A stretch of 64,000 bases of DNA from Sulfuricurvum sp. (GTDB taxonomy: Bacteria; Campylobacterota; Campylobacteria; Campylobacterales; Sulfurimonadaceae): NCBI RefSeq assembly GCF_028710345.1, contig NZ_JAQTUH010000001.1, forward strand, positions 124,001 to 188,000, read 5' to 3'. Position 1 is the stretch's first letter, and every line of letters begins with the position of its first letter. Of this stretch, positions 22,285 through 32,417 are shown piece by piece. The position numbers were made by a program, and so were the translations under genes. A model generated the notes under the pieces. The model ran no database searches, had not been told where the DNA came from, and worked only from the letters and a program-made list of their open reading frames with translations.

Positions 22285-24159
22285 ATGATGCAATATGACG
22301 TTATCGTAGTAGGTGGTGGTCACGCAGGGATCGAAGCCGCTCTCGCCTCAGCCCGTATGGGGCACAACACATTAATGGTCTCTATTTTAGCAGAGCAAGT
22401 GGGCGCGACGAGCTGTAACCCAGCCGTCGGTGGACTCGCTAAAGGTCACTTGGTACGTGAACTCGATGCACTGGGTGGGGAGATGGGGCTATTAACCGAT
22501 GAAGCGGGTATCCAGTTTCGTATCCTCAACATCACCAAAGGCCCCGCAGTACGTGGAAGCCGCGCGCAGATCGATATGGATCGCTACCGTGTAATCGCAC
22601 GCAATACCATCCTCACAACCCCCAACCTATCGTTAGTCCAAGAGACGGTGAATGCTCTCATACTCGAAGAGGGATCTGTTGTCGGCGTTCGTACCCATCT
22701 ACTCAACGTCTATCGAGCTAAAAAAGTGATTTTGACCACGGGGACATTTCTCAACGGGATGATTCATATCGGTGAAATCCGCCAAGAGGCGGGACGCTTC
22801 GGAGAGTTCCCAGCCAAAGGATTAACCGATTCATTACGCGAAGCAGGAATCACCGTAGGACGGCTTAAAACGGGGACGTGCCCTCGTATCGATAGTTCTT
22901 CTATCGATTTTAGTGTGATGGAGATTCAAGACGGGGATGAATTACCGAACCCGTTTAGTTTTCGCACCGACCGAGCAGAGTTTGCACGGACGAAAAAACA
23001 GCTTCCGTGCTATATCGCCTATACCAACGAAGAGACCCACAGTCTCATCGAGGGGAACTTCCACCGCGCTCCCCTTTTCACAGGTCAAATCGAGGGGGTA
23101 GGACCGCGCTACTGCCCGAGTATCGAGGACAAGATCAACCGCTTCCGTGACAAAGAGCGCCATCATCTTTTTATCGAACCTCAAAGTGCGGAGAATACCG
23201 AGTGCTACATCAACGGTATGTCCACCTCGCTTCCACCCGATGTTCAACGCTCCATGATTCAATCGGTTCACGGGATGGAGAATGCAAAAATCGTCCGCTA
23301 CGGCTACGCTATCGAGTACGATTACGTCGATCCGACCGAACTCAAACACACGTTAGAGACCAAAAAAGTGAAAAATCTCTACTGTGCGGGACAGCTCAAT
23401 GGGACAACGGGATACGAAGAGGCAGCGGCGCAGGGGATGATGGCAGGGATTAACGCCGCATTGTCGTTGCAGGGGAGGGAACCTCTGATTTTGCGCCGTG
23501 ATGAAGCTTATATCGGAGTATTGATTGATGATTTGGTGACCAAAGGGACGAAAGAGCCGTACCGTATGTTCACCTCGCGCGCTGAGTACCGTTTGTTGCT
23601 TCGCGAAGAGACGGCAGATTTGCGTCTAGGAAAATACGGTCATGCATTAGGGCTTATAGATGATGCTCAAATGGAGCGAATCGAGATGAAACGGACTCAA
23701 ATAGCGGAGGGGTTAAAACTTCTCGAAGAGACGATACTAACTCCGAATAAAGAGTTTCTCGCATTTTTAGCTTCCATCGATGAAGAGCATATCACCGATA
23801 AACTCACCGCAACTCAACTCGTTTCCCGTAAAAGTTTTGAGTTGGAAAAGCTCGTAAAGCTCATTCCGAGTTTCGCAGAGCTTGATCCCTATATCCAAGA
23901 GCAGATTTTGATCGAAGCGAAATACGCCCGCTACGTTGAAAAGCAGAGTGAAGATATCGAGCGAATGAGCCGAATGTTACACATTGCTATCCCAGAAAAT
24001 TTTGACTTTGCCTCTGTATCAGGACTCTCTAATGAGATCGTGAGCAAACTCAATACCTTTAATCCACCCACCTTGCAGGCAGCATCTCAAATCAGCGGAA
24101 TTACCCCCGCCGCGCTCGATATACTTCATATTTACATCAAAATGGCAGGAAAAAAATGA
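22285..24159 (+). CDS. mnmG: tRNA uridine-5-carboxymethylaminomethyl modification enzyme MnmG (GidA)
   Basis: The 624-residue protein is full length. The FAD-binding loop [21 protein letters not shown] opens the protein; [23 protein letters not shown] and the active-site segments LKTGTCPRI and YCPSIEDK follow, and a helical C-terminal domain ([16 protein letters not shown]) binds MnmE. With MnmE it adds carboxymethylaminomethyl to U34 of several tRNAs. The next gene overlaps its stop by four bases (ATGA). Confidence 0.97.
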   Translation: MMQYDVIVVGGGHAGIEAALASARMGHNTLMVSILAEQVGATSCNPAVGGLAKGHLVRELDALGGEMGLLTDEAGIQFRILNITKGPAVRGSRAQIDMDRYRVIARNTILTTPNLSLVQETVNALILEEGSVVGVRTHLLNVYRAKKVILTTGTFLNGMIHIGEIRQEAGRFGEFPAKGLTDSLREAGITVGRLKTGTCPRIDSSSIDFSVMEIQDGDELPNPFSFRTDRAEFARTKKQLPCYIAYTNEETHSLIEGNFHRAPLFTGQIEGVGPRYCPSIEDKINRFRDKERHHLFIEPQSAENTECYINGMSTSLPPDVQRSMIQSVHGMENAKIVRYGYAIEYDYVDPTELKHTLETKKVKNLYCAGQLNGTTGYEEAAAQGMMAGINAALSLQGREPLILRRDEAYIGVLIDDLVTKGTKEPYRMFTSRAEYRLLLREETADLRLGKYGHALGLIDDAQMERIEMKRTQIAEGLKLLEETILTPNKEFLAFLASIDEEHITDKLTATQLVSRKSFELEKLVKLIPSFAELDPYIQEQILIEAKYARYVEKQSEDIERMSRMLHIAIPENFDFASVSGLSNEIVSKLNTFNPPTLQAASQISGITPAALDILHIYIKMAGKK

Positions 24160-25025
24160 GATATTTTTACTACGTCCATACGGGTCACCGTATCGGATTG
24201 GATCGTTTTCACCGTGCCATCGCCATCGTCACTGAACTCCAAAAAGAGATTGATATAACACTTCTTTGCTCCGATTTTCGGATTGCGGCGGAAGCCAAAG
24301 AATTTGGTATTAAACGCTCTGTAGGGGTAGATTTGGTACGAAATATCCCTCAAATCGCCCAAAACGGTGACAAAATCATTTTTGACTCGGCTGAGATTAA
24401 CCCGACGTTGCTTGATGACATGACGCTGTTTTTCTCCTCTTTTATCCGTATCTCTGATGATCCATCCGATACTAAACATGCTAAAGAGTTTCTGATTTCA
24501 CCGTATCTTGTAGGTGAGGGGATTTGTACGGCAACTGTTATTAATGAACGTTATTTTGAATCGCTTCCTAAAACGATTCCTTTGGCACTTTTTTTCGGTG
24601 ATGATGATTATGAAAAAGATTTGGAAAAAAATCAAGCGCTATTTAAACCTCTCGAAGCTGAATTACTGATGGGGTTTTATCACTTTCTTGGGTATGAAAA
24701 CGCTCTCAAAGAGTCTTTTAAAACAATACATGAATGTGAAGAATACGATGAGATTATCCGCAAAAGTGAGATCTTGGTGAGCGGATCGCCTCAAGCGGTG
24801 CTTCAAAACTTAGCCGGAGGTGGAAAACCGATTTACCTTCAACGCCCTGATTATGTAAGAGATTTTATTCCGTTATTTGATACTTTATCGATTCCGATTG
24901 TGGAAGGATTTTCCCAAGAACAGCTTATGCAAAGGGTTAAAACTGTTGTATCAAATAACTATCACACAATCGAAAAAAGTAACACCAAAGTAATCGAATT
25001 CATAAGAAAAACTTTCATTTTATAG
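24156..25025 (+). CDS. conserved-looking protein of unknown function coupled to mnmG
   Basis: The 289-residue protein starts within the mnmG stop codon (ATGA). The opening [24 protein letters not shown], with a His-x-GLDR and an adjoining helix, and the later [25 protein letters not shown] followed by a helix, recall the N- and C-terminal halves of GT-B-fold proteins such as PseG (UDP-sugar hydrolase/glycosyltransferase type). This is a pattern likeness only. The link to mnmG suggests co-expression but not necessarily a tRNA role. Confidence 0.55.
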   Translation: MRYFYYVHTGHRIGLDRFHRAIAIVTELQKEIDITLLCSDFRIAAEAKEFGIKRSVGVDLVRNIPQIAQNGDKIIFDSAEINPTLLDDMTLFFSSFIRISDDPSDTKHAKEFLISPYLVGEGICTATVINERYFESLPKTIPLALFFGDDDYEKDLEKNQALFKPLEAELLMGFYHFLGYENALKESFKTIHECEEYDEIIRKSEILVSGSPQAVLQNLAGGGKPIYLQRPDYVRDFIPLFDTLSIPIVEGFSQEQLMQRVKTVVSNNYHTIEKSNTKVIEFIRKTFIL

Positions 25026-25085
25026 AAAATTAATCCTTTTTAACTTATGATGGGGAGTTAAATTTCCAAATTAAGTGAGATAATA

Positions 25086-25595
25086 ATGATGGATGAAAGC
25101 AGAAGAGGCTTTATTGGTAAAGCTTTCGGTGCCGTCGCTGCAGTTGGTGGAGTTGCTTCACTGATCGCGATGAAGAAAACATGGGACCCGCTTCCAAGCG
25201 TTATGTCTGCCGGTTTTACAACGGTTGACGTATCAGGCTTAGAAGCTAACAAACTTGAAATCGCTGTATGGCGTGGTAAACCGATATTTATTCTTAAATA
25301 TACGGAAGATATGAAACCAACGGATGGTCGTAGTGTTAAAGTCGGCGACCATTATTACTCTGTAATGGTTGGTCTTTGTACTCACCTTGGATGTATTCCG
25401 GGTTACGAAAACGACAGAAAAATGTTCAAATGTGCTTGTCATGGTGGGGAATACTCAGCAGATGGCAGACAAACTTTTGGACCTCCTCCAAGACCGCTTG
25501 ATATCCCTCCATTTAAAATTGATGGTGTAACACTCGTCCTTGGTGAAGAGGGTCCTGAGTACAAAGCTATGATGGCAAAAGCAGGAGGAGCGTAA
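25086..25595 (+). CDS. petA: bc1 complex Rieske iron-sulfur subunit
   Basis: The 169-residue protein begins with a Tat-type signal anchor, ESRRGFIGKAFGAVAAVGGVA. The Rieske [2Fe-2S] ligands are in CTHLGC and CACHGGEYSADG. It is the electron acceptor of quinol oxidation at the Qo site on the periplasmic face. It heads the petABC operon, with one base between its stop and petB. ATG at 25086 or 25089 could be used. Confidence 0.96.
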   Translation: MMDESRRGFIGKAFGAVAAVGGVASLIAMKKTWDPLPSVMSAGFTTVDVSGLEANKLEIAVWRGKPIFILKYTEDMKPTDGRSVKVGDHYYSVMVGLCTHLGCIPGYENDRKMFKCACHGGEYSADGRQTFGPPPRPLDIPPFKIDGVTLVLGEEGPEYKAMMAKAGGA

Positions 25596-25596
25596 G

Positions 25597-26847
25597 ATGG
25601 CAGAATTTAAACCAGCAGGCTCAATGTATGAGTGGTTTGATCAACGTTTAGGAATTGATAAATTCGTAAAAGTGATGATGACGGAATATTGGATTCCTAA
25701 AAATATCAACTTTTTGTGGGCGATGGGGGTTCTACTCACCGTTATGTTTACATTGTTGGTCGTTTCAGGTATTTTCTTATTGATGTACTATAAACCGGAT
25801 ATCAATATGGCATTCGACAGTGTTAACTACACAATTATGCAAGAAGTTGCGTATGGTTGGTTGTTCCGTCATATCCACGCAGTTGGTGCGTCAGTAGTCT
25901 TTTTGATTATCTATATTCACATGTTTACCGGTATCTATTACGGCTCTTATAAAAAAGGGCGTGAGATGATTTGGATTTCTGGGATGTTGTTGTTTATGCT
26001 TTTCTCTGCAGAAGGGTTTAGCGGATACATGCTTCCATGGGGACAAATGTCATACTGGGCAGCGTACGTTATTACTGAAATCTTTGGTGGTATACCATTG
26101 ATCGGTGGAGATTTGGTTGTATGGATTCGTGGTAACTTTTATGTTGCTGATGCTACATTGACCCGTTTCTTTATGCTTCACGTATTGTTGATTCCGTTGG
26201 CGATTTTAGGTGCGATTGTATTCCACTTTTATTCACTCCGTTTTCCACACGTTAACAACGAAGCAGGTGAATTTTTCGATTTCGACGAAGAGGCAGAAAA
26301 ATACCTTGCAGGTGATAAAAAGAACTCAAAAGTAGTTCCGTTTTGGCCAGTATTTTTGTCTAAAGACTTTTTTGTTTTAGGCTTTTTCTTATTGTTCTTT
26401 TTCTATTTGGTGTTCTTCCATTACAGTTTTGCAATGGATCCAATCAACTTTGATAAAGCAGATGGTCTTAAAACTCCGGCACACATCTATCCTGAGTGGT
26501 ATTTCTTGTGGTCATACGAAGTATTACGTGGTTGGTTCTTTGAAATCGCTGGTATTTCTGGAAAATCATTAGGATTGATTGCGTTTGGTTTTGCGAATGC
26601 TATTTTCTTGGTTATGCCGTGGTTGGATCGCTCACCGATGGTAAAACCGGCGAATCAACGCCCGTATTTCAAATATTGGTTCTGGTTGATGATTGCTGAC
26701 TTGATGGTATTGACCGAATTTGGTAAATTACCTCCGACCGGACCAAATGCATGGGTTGGATTTGGCGCATCATTGACATTCTTGGTATTGTTTATTGCAT
26801 TGCCGTTTATTACTAAAGCAGAAGCTAAAAAAGTAGGAGGCAAATAA
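25597..26847 (+). CDS. petB: bc1 complex cytochrome b
   Basis: The 416-residue protein is a full-length cytochrome b with eight or more spans. Heme ligands come from the His pairs in FRHIHAVGAS and HVLLIPLAILGAI regions; the Qo motif is PEWYF in AHIYPEWYFLWSYE. It carries both quinone sites of the complex, moving electrons from menaquinol to the Rieske protein and the low-potential hemes. Its stop overlaps the petC start (TAATG). Confidence 0.96.
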   Translation: MAEFKPAGSMYEWFDQRLGIDKFVKVMMTEYWIPKNINFLWAMGVLLTVMFTLLVVSGIFLLMYYKPDINMAFDSVNYTIMQEVAYGWLFRHIHAVGASVVFLIIYIHMFTGIYYGSYKKGREMIWISGMLLFMLFSAEGFSGYMLPWGQMSYWAAYVITEIFGGIPLIGGDLVVWIRGNFYVADATLTRFFMLHVLLIPLAILGAIVFHFYSLRFPHVNNEAGEFFDFDEEAEKYLAGDKKNSKVVPFWPVFLSKDFFVLGFFLLFFFYLVFFHYSFAMDPINFDKADGLKTPAHIYPEWYFLWSYEVLRGWFFEIAGISGKSLGLIAFGFANAIFLVMPWLDRSPMVKPANQRPYFKYWFWLMIADLMVLTEFGKLPPTGPNAWVGFGASLTFLVLFIALPFITKAEAKKVGGK

Positions 26848-27725
26848 TGAAAGAGTTTAAAATCTTAGCCGTTATTATGGCTCTTGTTGGTATCACTTAT
26901 TATGGAATCGAGCCATACGCTCACAGTGTTATGCACCCAGAAGTAGCTCCGGCTGACTTCACCTTTAAAGATGCAAAAAATGTTGATACGACGTTGGCAG
27001 GTAATGTTGAAAATGGTAAAACACTAGTAGAAGCAAACTGTATCGCATGTCATGCTATCGAAAAAGCAGGTCACCCTGCGATTATGCCAAATGCAGATGC
27101 TGCGGCAAGTTATGGTGTTGTTCCACCGGATTTGAGTCAAGCAGGTCGTATTTACGATAAAAACTATTTGGCAAACTTTATTTTCGATCCGGTAACGGCT
27201 ATGCACTTGGAACATAAATATCCTGTAGGTGGAGCAAAAGCGTTCCCAATGCCATCATACAATTGGATGACTCCGCAAGAGATTATGGACGTTGTTGCCT
27301 ATCTCCAATCGGTTACTCCAAAAGTAGCGGAAGGTAAAGAAGCAAATAAAGCGACATTTGAAGCGGCATGTGGACGTTGTCACTCAATGGCGTATGCTAA
27401 ATTTGATGCAACTACTCCAAAAGATGCTATCAAAACGTATATGGGTGCAACACCTCCGGATTTATCACAATACATCAAAAGCCGTGGTGAACACTATCTT
27501 CACAGCTTTATCAATGACCCTCAAGTATTGCTCAAAGGGACTTCTATGCCACGTGTTGGTTTGAGTGAAAAAGCGCAAGAAGAGGTAATCGCTTATATGG
27601 AAGAGATTGGTGATTCGAAAAAAGCAGAACGTGAAGCAACTGGTCTATACGTTATGATTTATACATTTATATTTGCAATCTTGGCCTATTTGTGGAAACG
27701 CAAAATTTGGTCAGAAGTTCACTAA
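26847..27725 (+). CDS. petC: bc1 complex diheme cytochrome c1-type subunit
   Basis: The 292-residue protein has an N-terminal signal-like span, two heme c motifs (CIACH near residue 64 and CGRCH near residue 175), two domains of similar layout, and a C-terminal membrane anchor (LYVMIYTFIFAILAYLWKRK). A diheme c subunit in place of mitochondrial-type c1 is the rule in Campylobacterota. It takes electrons from the Rieske protein and passes them to soluble cytochrome c. Confidence 0.95.
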   Translation: MKEFKILAVIMALVGITYYGIEPYAHSVMHPEVAPADFTFKDAKNVDTTLAGNVENGKTLVEANCIACHAIEKAGHPAIMPNADAAASYGVVPPDLSQAGRIYDKNYLANFIFDPVTAMHLEHKYPVGGAKAFPMPSYNWMTPQEIMDVVAYLQSVTPKVAEGKEANKATFEAACGRCHSMAYAKFDATTPKDAIKTYMGATPPDLSQYIKSRGEHYLHSFINDPQVLLKGTSMPRVGLSEKAQEEVIAYMEEIGDSKKAEREATGLYVMIYTFIFAILAYLWKRKIWSEVH

Positions 27726-27735
27726 GGGGTAATGG

Positions 27736-28131
27736 ATGAAAATAGTAAAAATTTTAGCCCTATCCGCACTTTTAAGTGTGGGTGCAATGGCAGATGAGAC
27801 ATTGGCTGCAAACATGAGTCAAATGGAGAGCGGTTTGAACAGTGTGCAAAAAGGATTTTTGTACAACACTCCGGATTTGATTAAAAGCGGTGTAGCAGAT
27901 ATCAAAAAAGCAGATGCACTTTTTCATGATGCGGAGGCGACTAAAAAGTTTCTTCCAAAAGACAAACATCACATGAGTAATGTTGCTTTTAATGCAGCAA
28001 AACGAATTGATAAAGCTTCAGAATCATTGCTCAAAGCACTTGATAAAAAAGAGTACTCTAAAGCAAGTAAATCTTATTCTGAAATCGTGAATGCTTGTAC
28101 GGCATGTCATGCAGTCGTTCGCGGCTGGTAA
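27736..28131 (+). CDS. periplasmic c-type cytochrome with C-terminal heme site (cytochrome c'/c556-like)
   Basis: The 131-residue protein has a Sec signal (MKIVKILALSALLSVGAMA), a helical body and a single CTACH close to the C-terminus (residues about 122-126), the layout of four-helix-bundle cytochromes c'/c556. It starts 10 bases after petC, so it is the fourth gene of the bc1 operon and may receive electrons from the complex or bind small gases. The axial ligand cannot be read with certainty. Confidence 0.83.
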   Translation: MKIVKILALSALLSVGAMADETLAANMSQMESGLNSVQKGFLYNTPDLIKSGVADIKKADALFHDAEATKKFLPKDKHHMSNVAFNAAKRIDKASESLLKALDKKEYSKASKSYSEIVNACTACHAVVRGW

Positions 28132-28138
28132 AAAAGTT

Positions 28139-28154
28139 ACCCCTTTGATGGGGT
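28139..28154 (+). terminator. hairpin after the bc1 operon
   Basis: ACCCC (28139-28143) pairs with GGGGT (28150-28154) around TTTGAT, followed by TCCTCCTCTAATCTTCC, which is pyrimidine-rich but not a clean T run. Confidence 0.45.
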
Positions 28155-28239
28155 TCCTCCTCTAATCTTCCTACTAAATAAAACTCCAAACTACTTTTAG
28201 ATACACTCGCACATAAATGTGTAAGCCTCAAGGAATGAT

Positions 28240-29205
28240 GTGTTAATAGATAGTTATGGTAGAACAGTTGATTATTTACGTGTTTCGGTAACGGAACGGT
28301 GTAATTTTAGATGTCAATATTGTATGCCTGAAAAACCTTTTTCGTGGGTACCAAAAGAGAACCTTCTCAGTTTTGAAGAACTTTTTGAGTTTATGAAAGT
28401 TGCCATCGACGAAGGGGTCAAAAAAATCCGCATTACAGGCGGAGAACCCCTACTGCGTGAAAACTTGGACACTTTTATCAAAATGATCCATGATTATAAA
28501 AACGATATCGATTTGGCGATGACGACCAACGCTTTTTTGCTAGGCGGTGCCGCACAAAAGCTTTATGATGCGGGATTGCGTCGTATTAATGTTTCTATCG
28601 ATTCGCTCATCCCCGAAGTTGCTGAAAAAATCGCTAAAAAAGATGTTCTTAAAAATGTCCTCGAAGGGATAGAAGAGGCGCTTCGTGTAGGGCTAAAAGT
28701 CAAAGTGAACATGGTTCCGATGAAAGGGCTGAATGAGGGTGAAATTCTTGATGTTCTCGAATACTGCAAATCACGCGGTATGGTTATCCGATTTATCGAA
28801 TACATGGAAAATATCCATGCAGAAGTTGATATTCGCGGGATGAACAGTGATGAACTCCTAGAAATTATTGGGAGTCGCTATTCGTATGTTGATGAAGGGT
28901 TTGACGGACACTCTCCGTCTCATTATTACAAACTAATCGATGGCTATGAGTTTGGAATCATCGAACCTCATAAAGATGATTTTTGTACCAAATGCAACCG
29001 TATCCGACTCACCGCAGAGGGAAATCTCATCCCATGTCTCTATTTCGATGAAGCAATGAATATTCGTGATGCCGTCCGTCGTGGCGATATCCGTGAAGCG
29101 GCATTGGTGCTCAAAGAGGTAATTCGTACAAAACCTGAAAAAAATCGCTGGTCTGATCCTGATGGAGAACTCTCCAAACGTGCGTTTTATGAAACAGGGG
29201 GGTGA
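28240..29205 (+). CDS. moaA: GTP 3',8-cyclase MoaA
   Basis: This 321-residue radical SAM enzyme has CNFRCQYC for the SAM-bound cluster, the GGEPLLR motif, a C-terminal cluster motif [18 protein letters not shown], and the terminal Gly-Gly needed by MoaA. It catalyses the first step of molybdopterin synthesis with MoaC. The start is GTG behind AAGGAATGAT. moeA, another molybdenum cofactor gene, lies 1.5 kb downstream on the other strand. Confidence 0.95.
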   Translation: MLIDSYGRTVDYLRVSVTERCNFRCQYCMPEKPFSWVPKENLLSFEELFEFMKVAIDEGVKKIRITGGEPLLRENLDTFIKMIHDYKNDIDLAMTTNAFLLGGAAQKLYDAGLRRINVSIDSLIPEVAEKIAKKDVLKNVLEGIEEALRVGLKVKVNMVPMKGLNEGEILDVLEYCKSRGMVIRFIEYMENIHAEVDIRGMNSDELLEIIGSRYSYVDEGFDGHSPSHYYKLIDGYEFGIIEPHKDDFCTKCNRIRLTAEGNLIPCLYFDEAMNIRDAVRRGDIREAALVLKEVIRTKPEKNRWSDPDGELSKRAFYETGG

Positions 29206-29207
29206 GC

Positions 29208-29348
29208 ATGTTATATTTAGTTGAACATTTCTATGACTATTTCAATACGATGTTTGAACGCGTCCAAACATCTACGTTAACACTGGGTTTTGCTCAGCAC
29301 AAGGCTCAAAAAGCTACGCTTTCGACGGAGCTAAAATGCTCTATTTAG
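29208..29348 (+). pseudogene. 46-codon ORF repeating the first nine codons of queE
   Basis: The frame opens with MLYLVEHFY, identical to the first nine residues of queE, then continues unrelated (DYFNTMFERVQTS...) and stops 13 bases into queE. The matching codons differ only at synonymous sites (TTA/CTC, TTC/TTT, TAT/TAC). It starts two bases after the moaA stop. It is either the remnant of a partial queE duplication or a short leader peptide coupled to queE; both readings are open. Confidence 0.5.
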
Positions 29349-30094
29349 TTGAACATTTTTACTCCGTTCAAGGTGAGGGGAAATACGTCGGAACACCGTC
29401 ACTCTTTTTTAGATTCGGAGGGTGTAACCTTAAATGCGAAGGATTCGGGTGCCATGAAATCACCCCTGATGGGCGTGAAGTGATTGGATGCGATACGGTG
29501 TATGCCGTTGATCGTAAAGGATTCGGGGATTTGTGGATGGAGGTCGAAGAGCTTCAAACCCTAATATGGATTATGAACGGCTACAAGCTCCCCCCTCATG
29601 TCGATGTCGTTTTGACGGGTGGTGAACCGCTCATCTATGCCAATGAGCCTATTTTTGTAGAATTTATCGAGTATTTGATTGGAAATGGGCATCGGGTAAC
29701 GTTTGAGACCAACGCGACAATCGCCCCTGATTTTGTAAAATATCCTTTTTACAAAGAGGCGATTTATGCCTTATCGGTAAAACTCTCCAACAGCGGCGAG
29801 CCGTATGACAAACGGGTGAAAAAAGAGGTAATAAACTCTATTCTTTCCCATACCCAAGGGAGTTTTTTTAAATTCAGCGTGGATGAACCCTCATTAGTCA
29901 GTCTCCTCGAAGCAGAGATAGATGAGATTATCGCTTCCCATCCGTATACGAGCGTATATTGTATGCCTTTGGGTGGAGATAAAGCCCATATCGAAGCCAA
30001 CTGCGAAGCGGTAATCGAATTTTGCAAACGACGAGGGTTTATCTATTCTGATAGGTTGCATATTCGCATCTGGGATCAGAATCACGGGGTATAA
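29336..30094 (+). CDS. queE: 7-carboxy-7-deazaguanine synthase, radical SAM
   Basis: The 252-residue protein is a QueE: FYSVQGEGKYVGTPSLFFRFGGCNL is the family opening, LTGGEPL the SAM loop. The cluster Cys are unusual: CNLKC is followed by EGFGC and, after an insertion, by the CDT that in most QueE proteins directly completes the motif. QueE makes CDG, a precursor of preQ0 and queuosine. queD follows 53 bases downstream. The start behind CGGAGCTAAA is clear. Confidence 0.92.
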   Translation: MLYLVEHFYSVQGEGKYVGTPSLFFRFGGCNLKCEGFGCHEITPDGREVIGCDTVYAVDRKGFGDLWMEVEELQTLIWIMNGYKLPPHVDVVLTGGEPLIYANEPIFVEFIEYLIGNGHRVTFETNATIAPDFVKYPFYKEAIYALSVKLSNSGEPYDKRVKKEVINSILSHTQGSFFKFSVDEPSLVSLLEAEIDEIIASHPYTSVYCMPLGGDKAHIEANCEAVIEFCKRRGFIYSDRLHIRIWDQNHGV

Positions 30095-30095
30095 T
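30090..30095 (+). promoter_or_regulatory. -10 box before queD
   Basis: TATAAT overlaps the queE stop codon and lies 52 bases before queD, so queD may have its own promoter in addition to read-through. Confidence 0.4.
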
Positions 30096-30147
30096 ATAGT
30101 TAACACTTGAAGTCACATTTTGTGACCTCAACATGCGAAGGTAGATC

Positions 30148-30729
30148 ATGATAATTCGTAAACTTTTTAAATTTGAAAACGCTCACGTCGTTCGTGGCTG
30201 TTCCACTCAGCGTTGCCGTGCGTCGATCCACGGTCATTCGTATAGAGTTGAAGTATTACTCGAATCGCAATACCTCGATAACGGTCAGATGATTTACGAT
30301 TTTGGTTTGATGAAACAGGGTATGAAAGAGCTGATTGATGCGTTTGATCATGCGGTAGCTCTCTGGGACGGCGATGATGCGGAGTATATAGCCGATATGC
30401 AAAAACACTCTAATCGGTGGATATTGCTCCCGATTTCACCCTCATGCGAACAATTTAGCCGTGTGATTTTCGTGATGCTCGATAAGCTATTGTGGTTTAC
30501 GAAAACGGTCAATGGTGAAAAGATGGTTCGCATCAGCAGTATCATCGTCCATGAAACCGAAACGGGATACGCGCAATGTTTCCGTGAAGATGCCTACTCA
30601 GAACTTATGGGGCTGATTGATTTGGAAAAAATCATCTTTAGCGATGAGATACGCGAGGGGTGGCATGATCCTTTGTTATGGGAGAGGGTAAAATCGGGAG
30701 AGGGATTTACGAACCCTGAAACGGTTTAA
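30148..30729 (+). CDS. queD: 6-carboxy-5,6,7,8-tetrahydropterin synthase
   Basis: The 193-residue protein shows the zinc His of ENAHVVRG and IHGHSYRVEV, the catalytic Cys in CSTQRC, and FGLMKQGMKELIDAFDHAVAL, matching QueD. It converts dihydroneopterin triphosphate to the pterin substrate of QueE. It is longer than the minimal 120-residue QueD, with a longer C-terminal part that keeps an HETETGYA segment. It ends four bases into the convergent moeA. Confidence 0.93.
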   Translation: MIIRKLFKFENAHVVRGCSTQRCRASIHGHSYRVEVLLESQYLDNGQMIYDFGLMKQGMKELIDAFDHAVALWDGDDAEYIADMQKHSNRWILLPISPSCEQFSRVIFVMLDKLLWFTKTVNGEKMVRISSIIVHETETGYAQCFREDAYSELMGLIDLEKIIFSDEIREGWHDPLLWERVKSGEGFTNPETV

Positions 30730-31943
30730 AAGGTTATTAACGACTTTTGAACCTCGCTGCTCATACACCAACGGGTAGGGATGATTTTAACGCTTGAACC
30801 CTGTTCAAATCCCTCTACGCTAGCATCCACCATCATAAATGCATTGGCACGTGAAAGGGGTAGTACCATACCAGGGGCAAATTTTTCCGATGGGGTAAAA
30901 GACTCCCCATTAAACCATCCGGGGATGAGGGAGCGTCTCCCTTTTTTCATGGTGAACGGTGAGCCCATTACGGTGGAGATGGTATTGATATATTTATCGT
31001 TTCTACCACTGAGTGAGAGGATGGTAGACTGAGCGAAAAGTTCAAAACACAATGCCGCCGCGAGAGGGTTGCCGGGGAGATTGAGGATTAAGGTATTGCC
31101 GATACGTCCAAAGGTGGTGGGTTTACCGGGTTTAATCTCCACCGATTCGAACAGAGTTTCCAGCCCTAAAGAGCGAAATGCCTCTTTGGTAAAATCGGCA
31201 TCACCGACACTTACACCACCCGAAGTGATAATAAAATCGGCATTGAGGGTGCTTTTGATATGACTTTGGATACTCTCCATCGTATCTTCTGCCGTCCCGC
31301 TAAAGAGAACATCACACCCAAGCTCCTCTGCACGTGCGACAAATGTAGGGGTATTGGTATTATAAAGCTGATGTGACTCGATTCGCTCATAATGCATTTT
31401 AAGCTCATTACCCGAAGCGAAAAGGGCTACTTTGGGACGTTGGAATAGAGAAACGTGGGTAATCCCCTGAGATGCGAGGAGGGTTATGTGATGGGCATAA
31501 AGGAGTGTTCCACGGGTGAGAAGCAATGCTCCTGCTTGAATATCTTCCCCTTTGAGTCGTATATGAGCAGAAGCTTTAATGGATGTAGGGAGAGTTACTT
31601 GTTCGTTGACGACACTTACCTCTTCGATGGGGACGATTGCTTCGCACCCTTGAGGGATTTTAGCACCTGTCATAATACGGATACATTGCTCTTCGACAAG
31701 GCGAATCTCATCTTTATCACCGGCGAAGATAGTACAGGATTGTTTGAGTGTTTTACCCGCATCACTGATGGAGACGGCGTATCCGTCCATCGCAGAGTTA
31801 TCATAGGGAGGGAGGCAATAGAGTGCTGTGATATCTTCTGCTAATACACGACCGAGTGAGTTTTCGATGGGAATTATTTCTGTTCCGAGACTTTTTGCAT
31901 GGGAATAGATTAAACCCAACGCCTCTTCTACACTGATCGCCAT
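30726..31943 (-). CDS. moeA: molybdopterin molybdenumtransferase MoeA
   Basis: The 405-residue protein contains LPPYDNSAMDGYAV near the N-terminus, IMTGAKIPQGCEAIVPIE, the catalytic-domain TSGGVSVGDADF and LNLPGNPLAAALC, all MoeA hallmarks. The enzyme inserts molybdate (or tungstate in related forms) into adenylated molybdopterin. It is transcribed alone on the minus strand and its start is close to a divergent membrane-protein gene. Confidence 0.95.
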   Translation of the reverse strand: MAISVEEALGLIYSHAKSLGTEIIPIENSLGRVLAEDITALYCLPPYDNSAMDGYAVSISDAGKTLKQSCTIFAGDKDEIRLVEEQCIRIMTGAKIPQGCEAIVPIEEVSVVNEQVTLPTSIKASAHIRLKGEDIQAGALLLTRGTLLYAHHITLLASQGITHVSLFQRPKVALFASGNELKMHYERIESHQLYNTNTPTFVARAEELGCDVLFSGTAEDTMESIQSHIKSTLNADFIITSGGVSVGDADFTKEAFRSLGLETLFESVEIKPGKPTTFGRIGNTLILNLPGNPLAAALCFELFAQSTILSLSGRNDKYINTISTVMGSPFTMKKGRRSLIPGWFNGESFTPSEKFAPGMVLPLSRANAFMMVDASVEGFEQGSSVKIIPTRWCMSSEVQKSLITF

Positions 31944-32006
31944 AAAAAGTCCTTTGAATATCCATTTTAGGTACTATTATAGAAAACATTAGGTAAAATC
32001 TCGTTT

Positions 32007-32417
32007 ATGGAAGCACTGTATAATTTTGGTTTGGAAATTCACACTGTCGGCGTACTCGTTTTGATGGGGGTTGTCACGTTTAATATTTTAATGCTCGCAT
32101 TGTCTAAAAATATTATCGTCTATGCACGGCGGATGAGGATCGTAATGCCTATTTCAGCCTCATTTATCGCGTTGATTCTCTTTACGGGAGCGATAATTAT
32201 GGCGGCAAAACATCTCCATTTCACATTTGCCAATATCGTGATGATTGTTGCAGGAGTTGTGATGATTATCCTCGAGGCAAAACGGTATAAAACACTCAAG
32301 CGACGAACCAATATCGAGGAAGAGAATGCGTTTGAGGGGTATAAAAGTAAAGCATACCGATTTTTGGGAATCGAGATGGGAATGTTAGTCGTGATTAGTG
32401 TATGGATGATGTTGTGA
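32007..32417 (+). CDS. four-span membrane protein of unknown function
   Basis: The 136-residue protein has four membrane spans: residues about 5-30, 48-66, 70-88 and a last one at the C-terminus (IEMGMLVVISVWMML). A His in EIHTVGVLV at the first span and MAAKHLHFTF between spans two and three might bind heme, but this is only a possibility. Its stop codon overlaps the rsmE start (GTGA), so the genes are coupled. I do not recognise a named family. Confidence 0.68.
   Translation: MEALYNFGLEIHTVGVLVLMGVVTFNILMLALSKNIIVYARRMRIVMPISASFIALILFTGAIIMAAKHLHFTFANIVMIVAGVVMIILEAKRYKTLKRRTNIEEENAFEGYKSKAYRFLGIEMGMLVVISVWMML

Noticed and set aside
29281-29335. Third copy of the dispersed two-hairpin element before queE
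   Set aside because: Only short pieces (AAGGC, AAAGCT) match and the stems are not kept, so the likeness is too weak.
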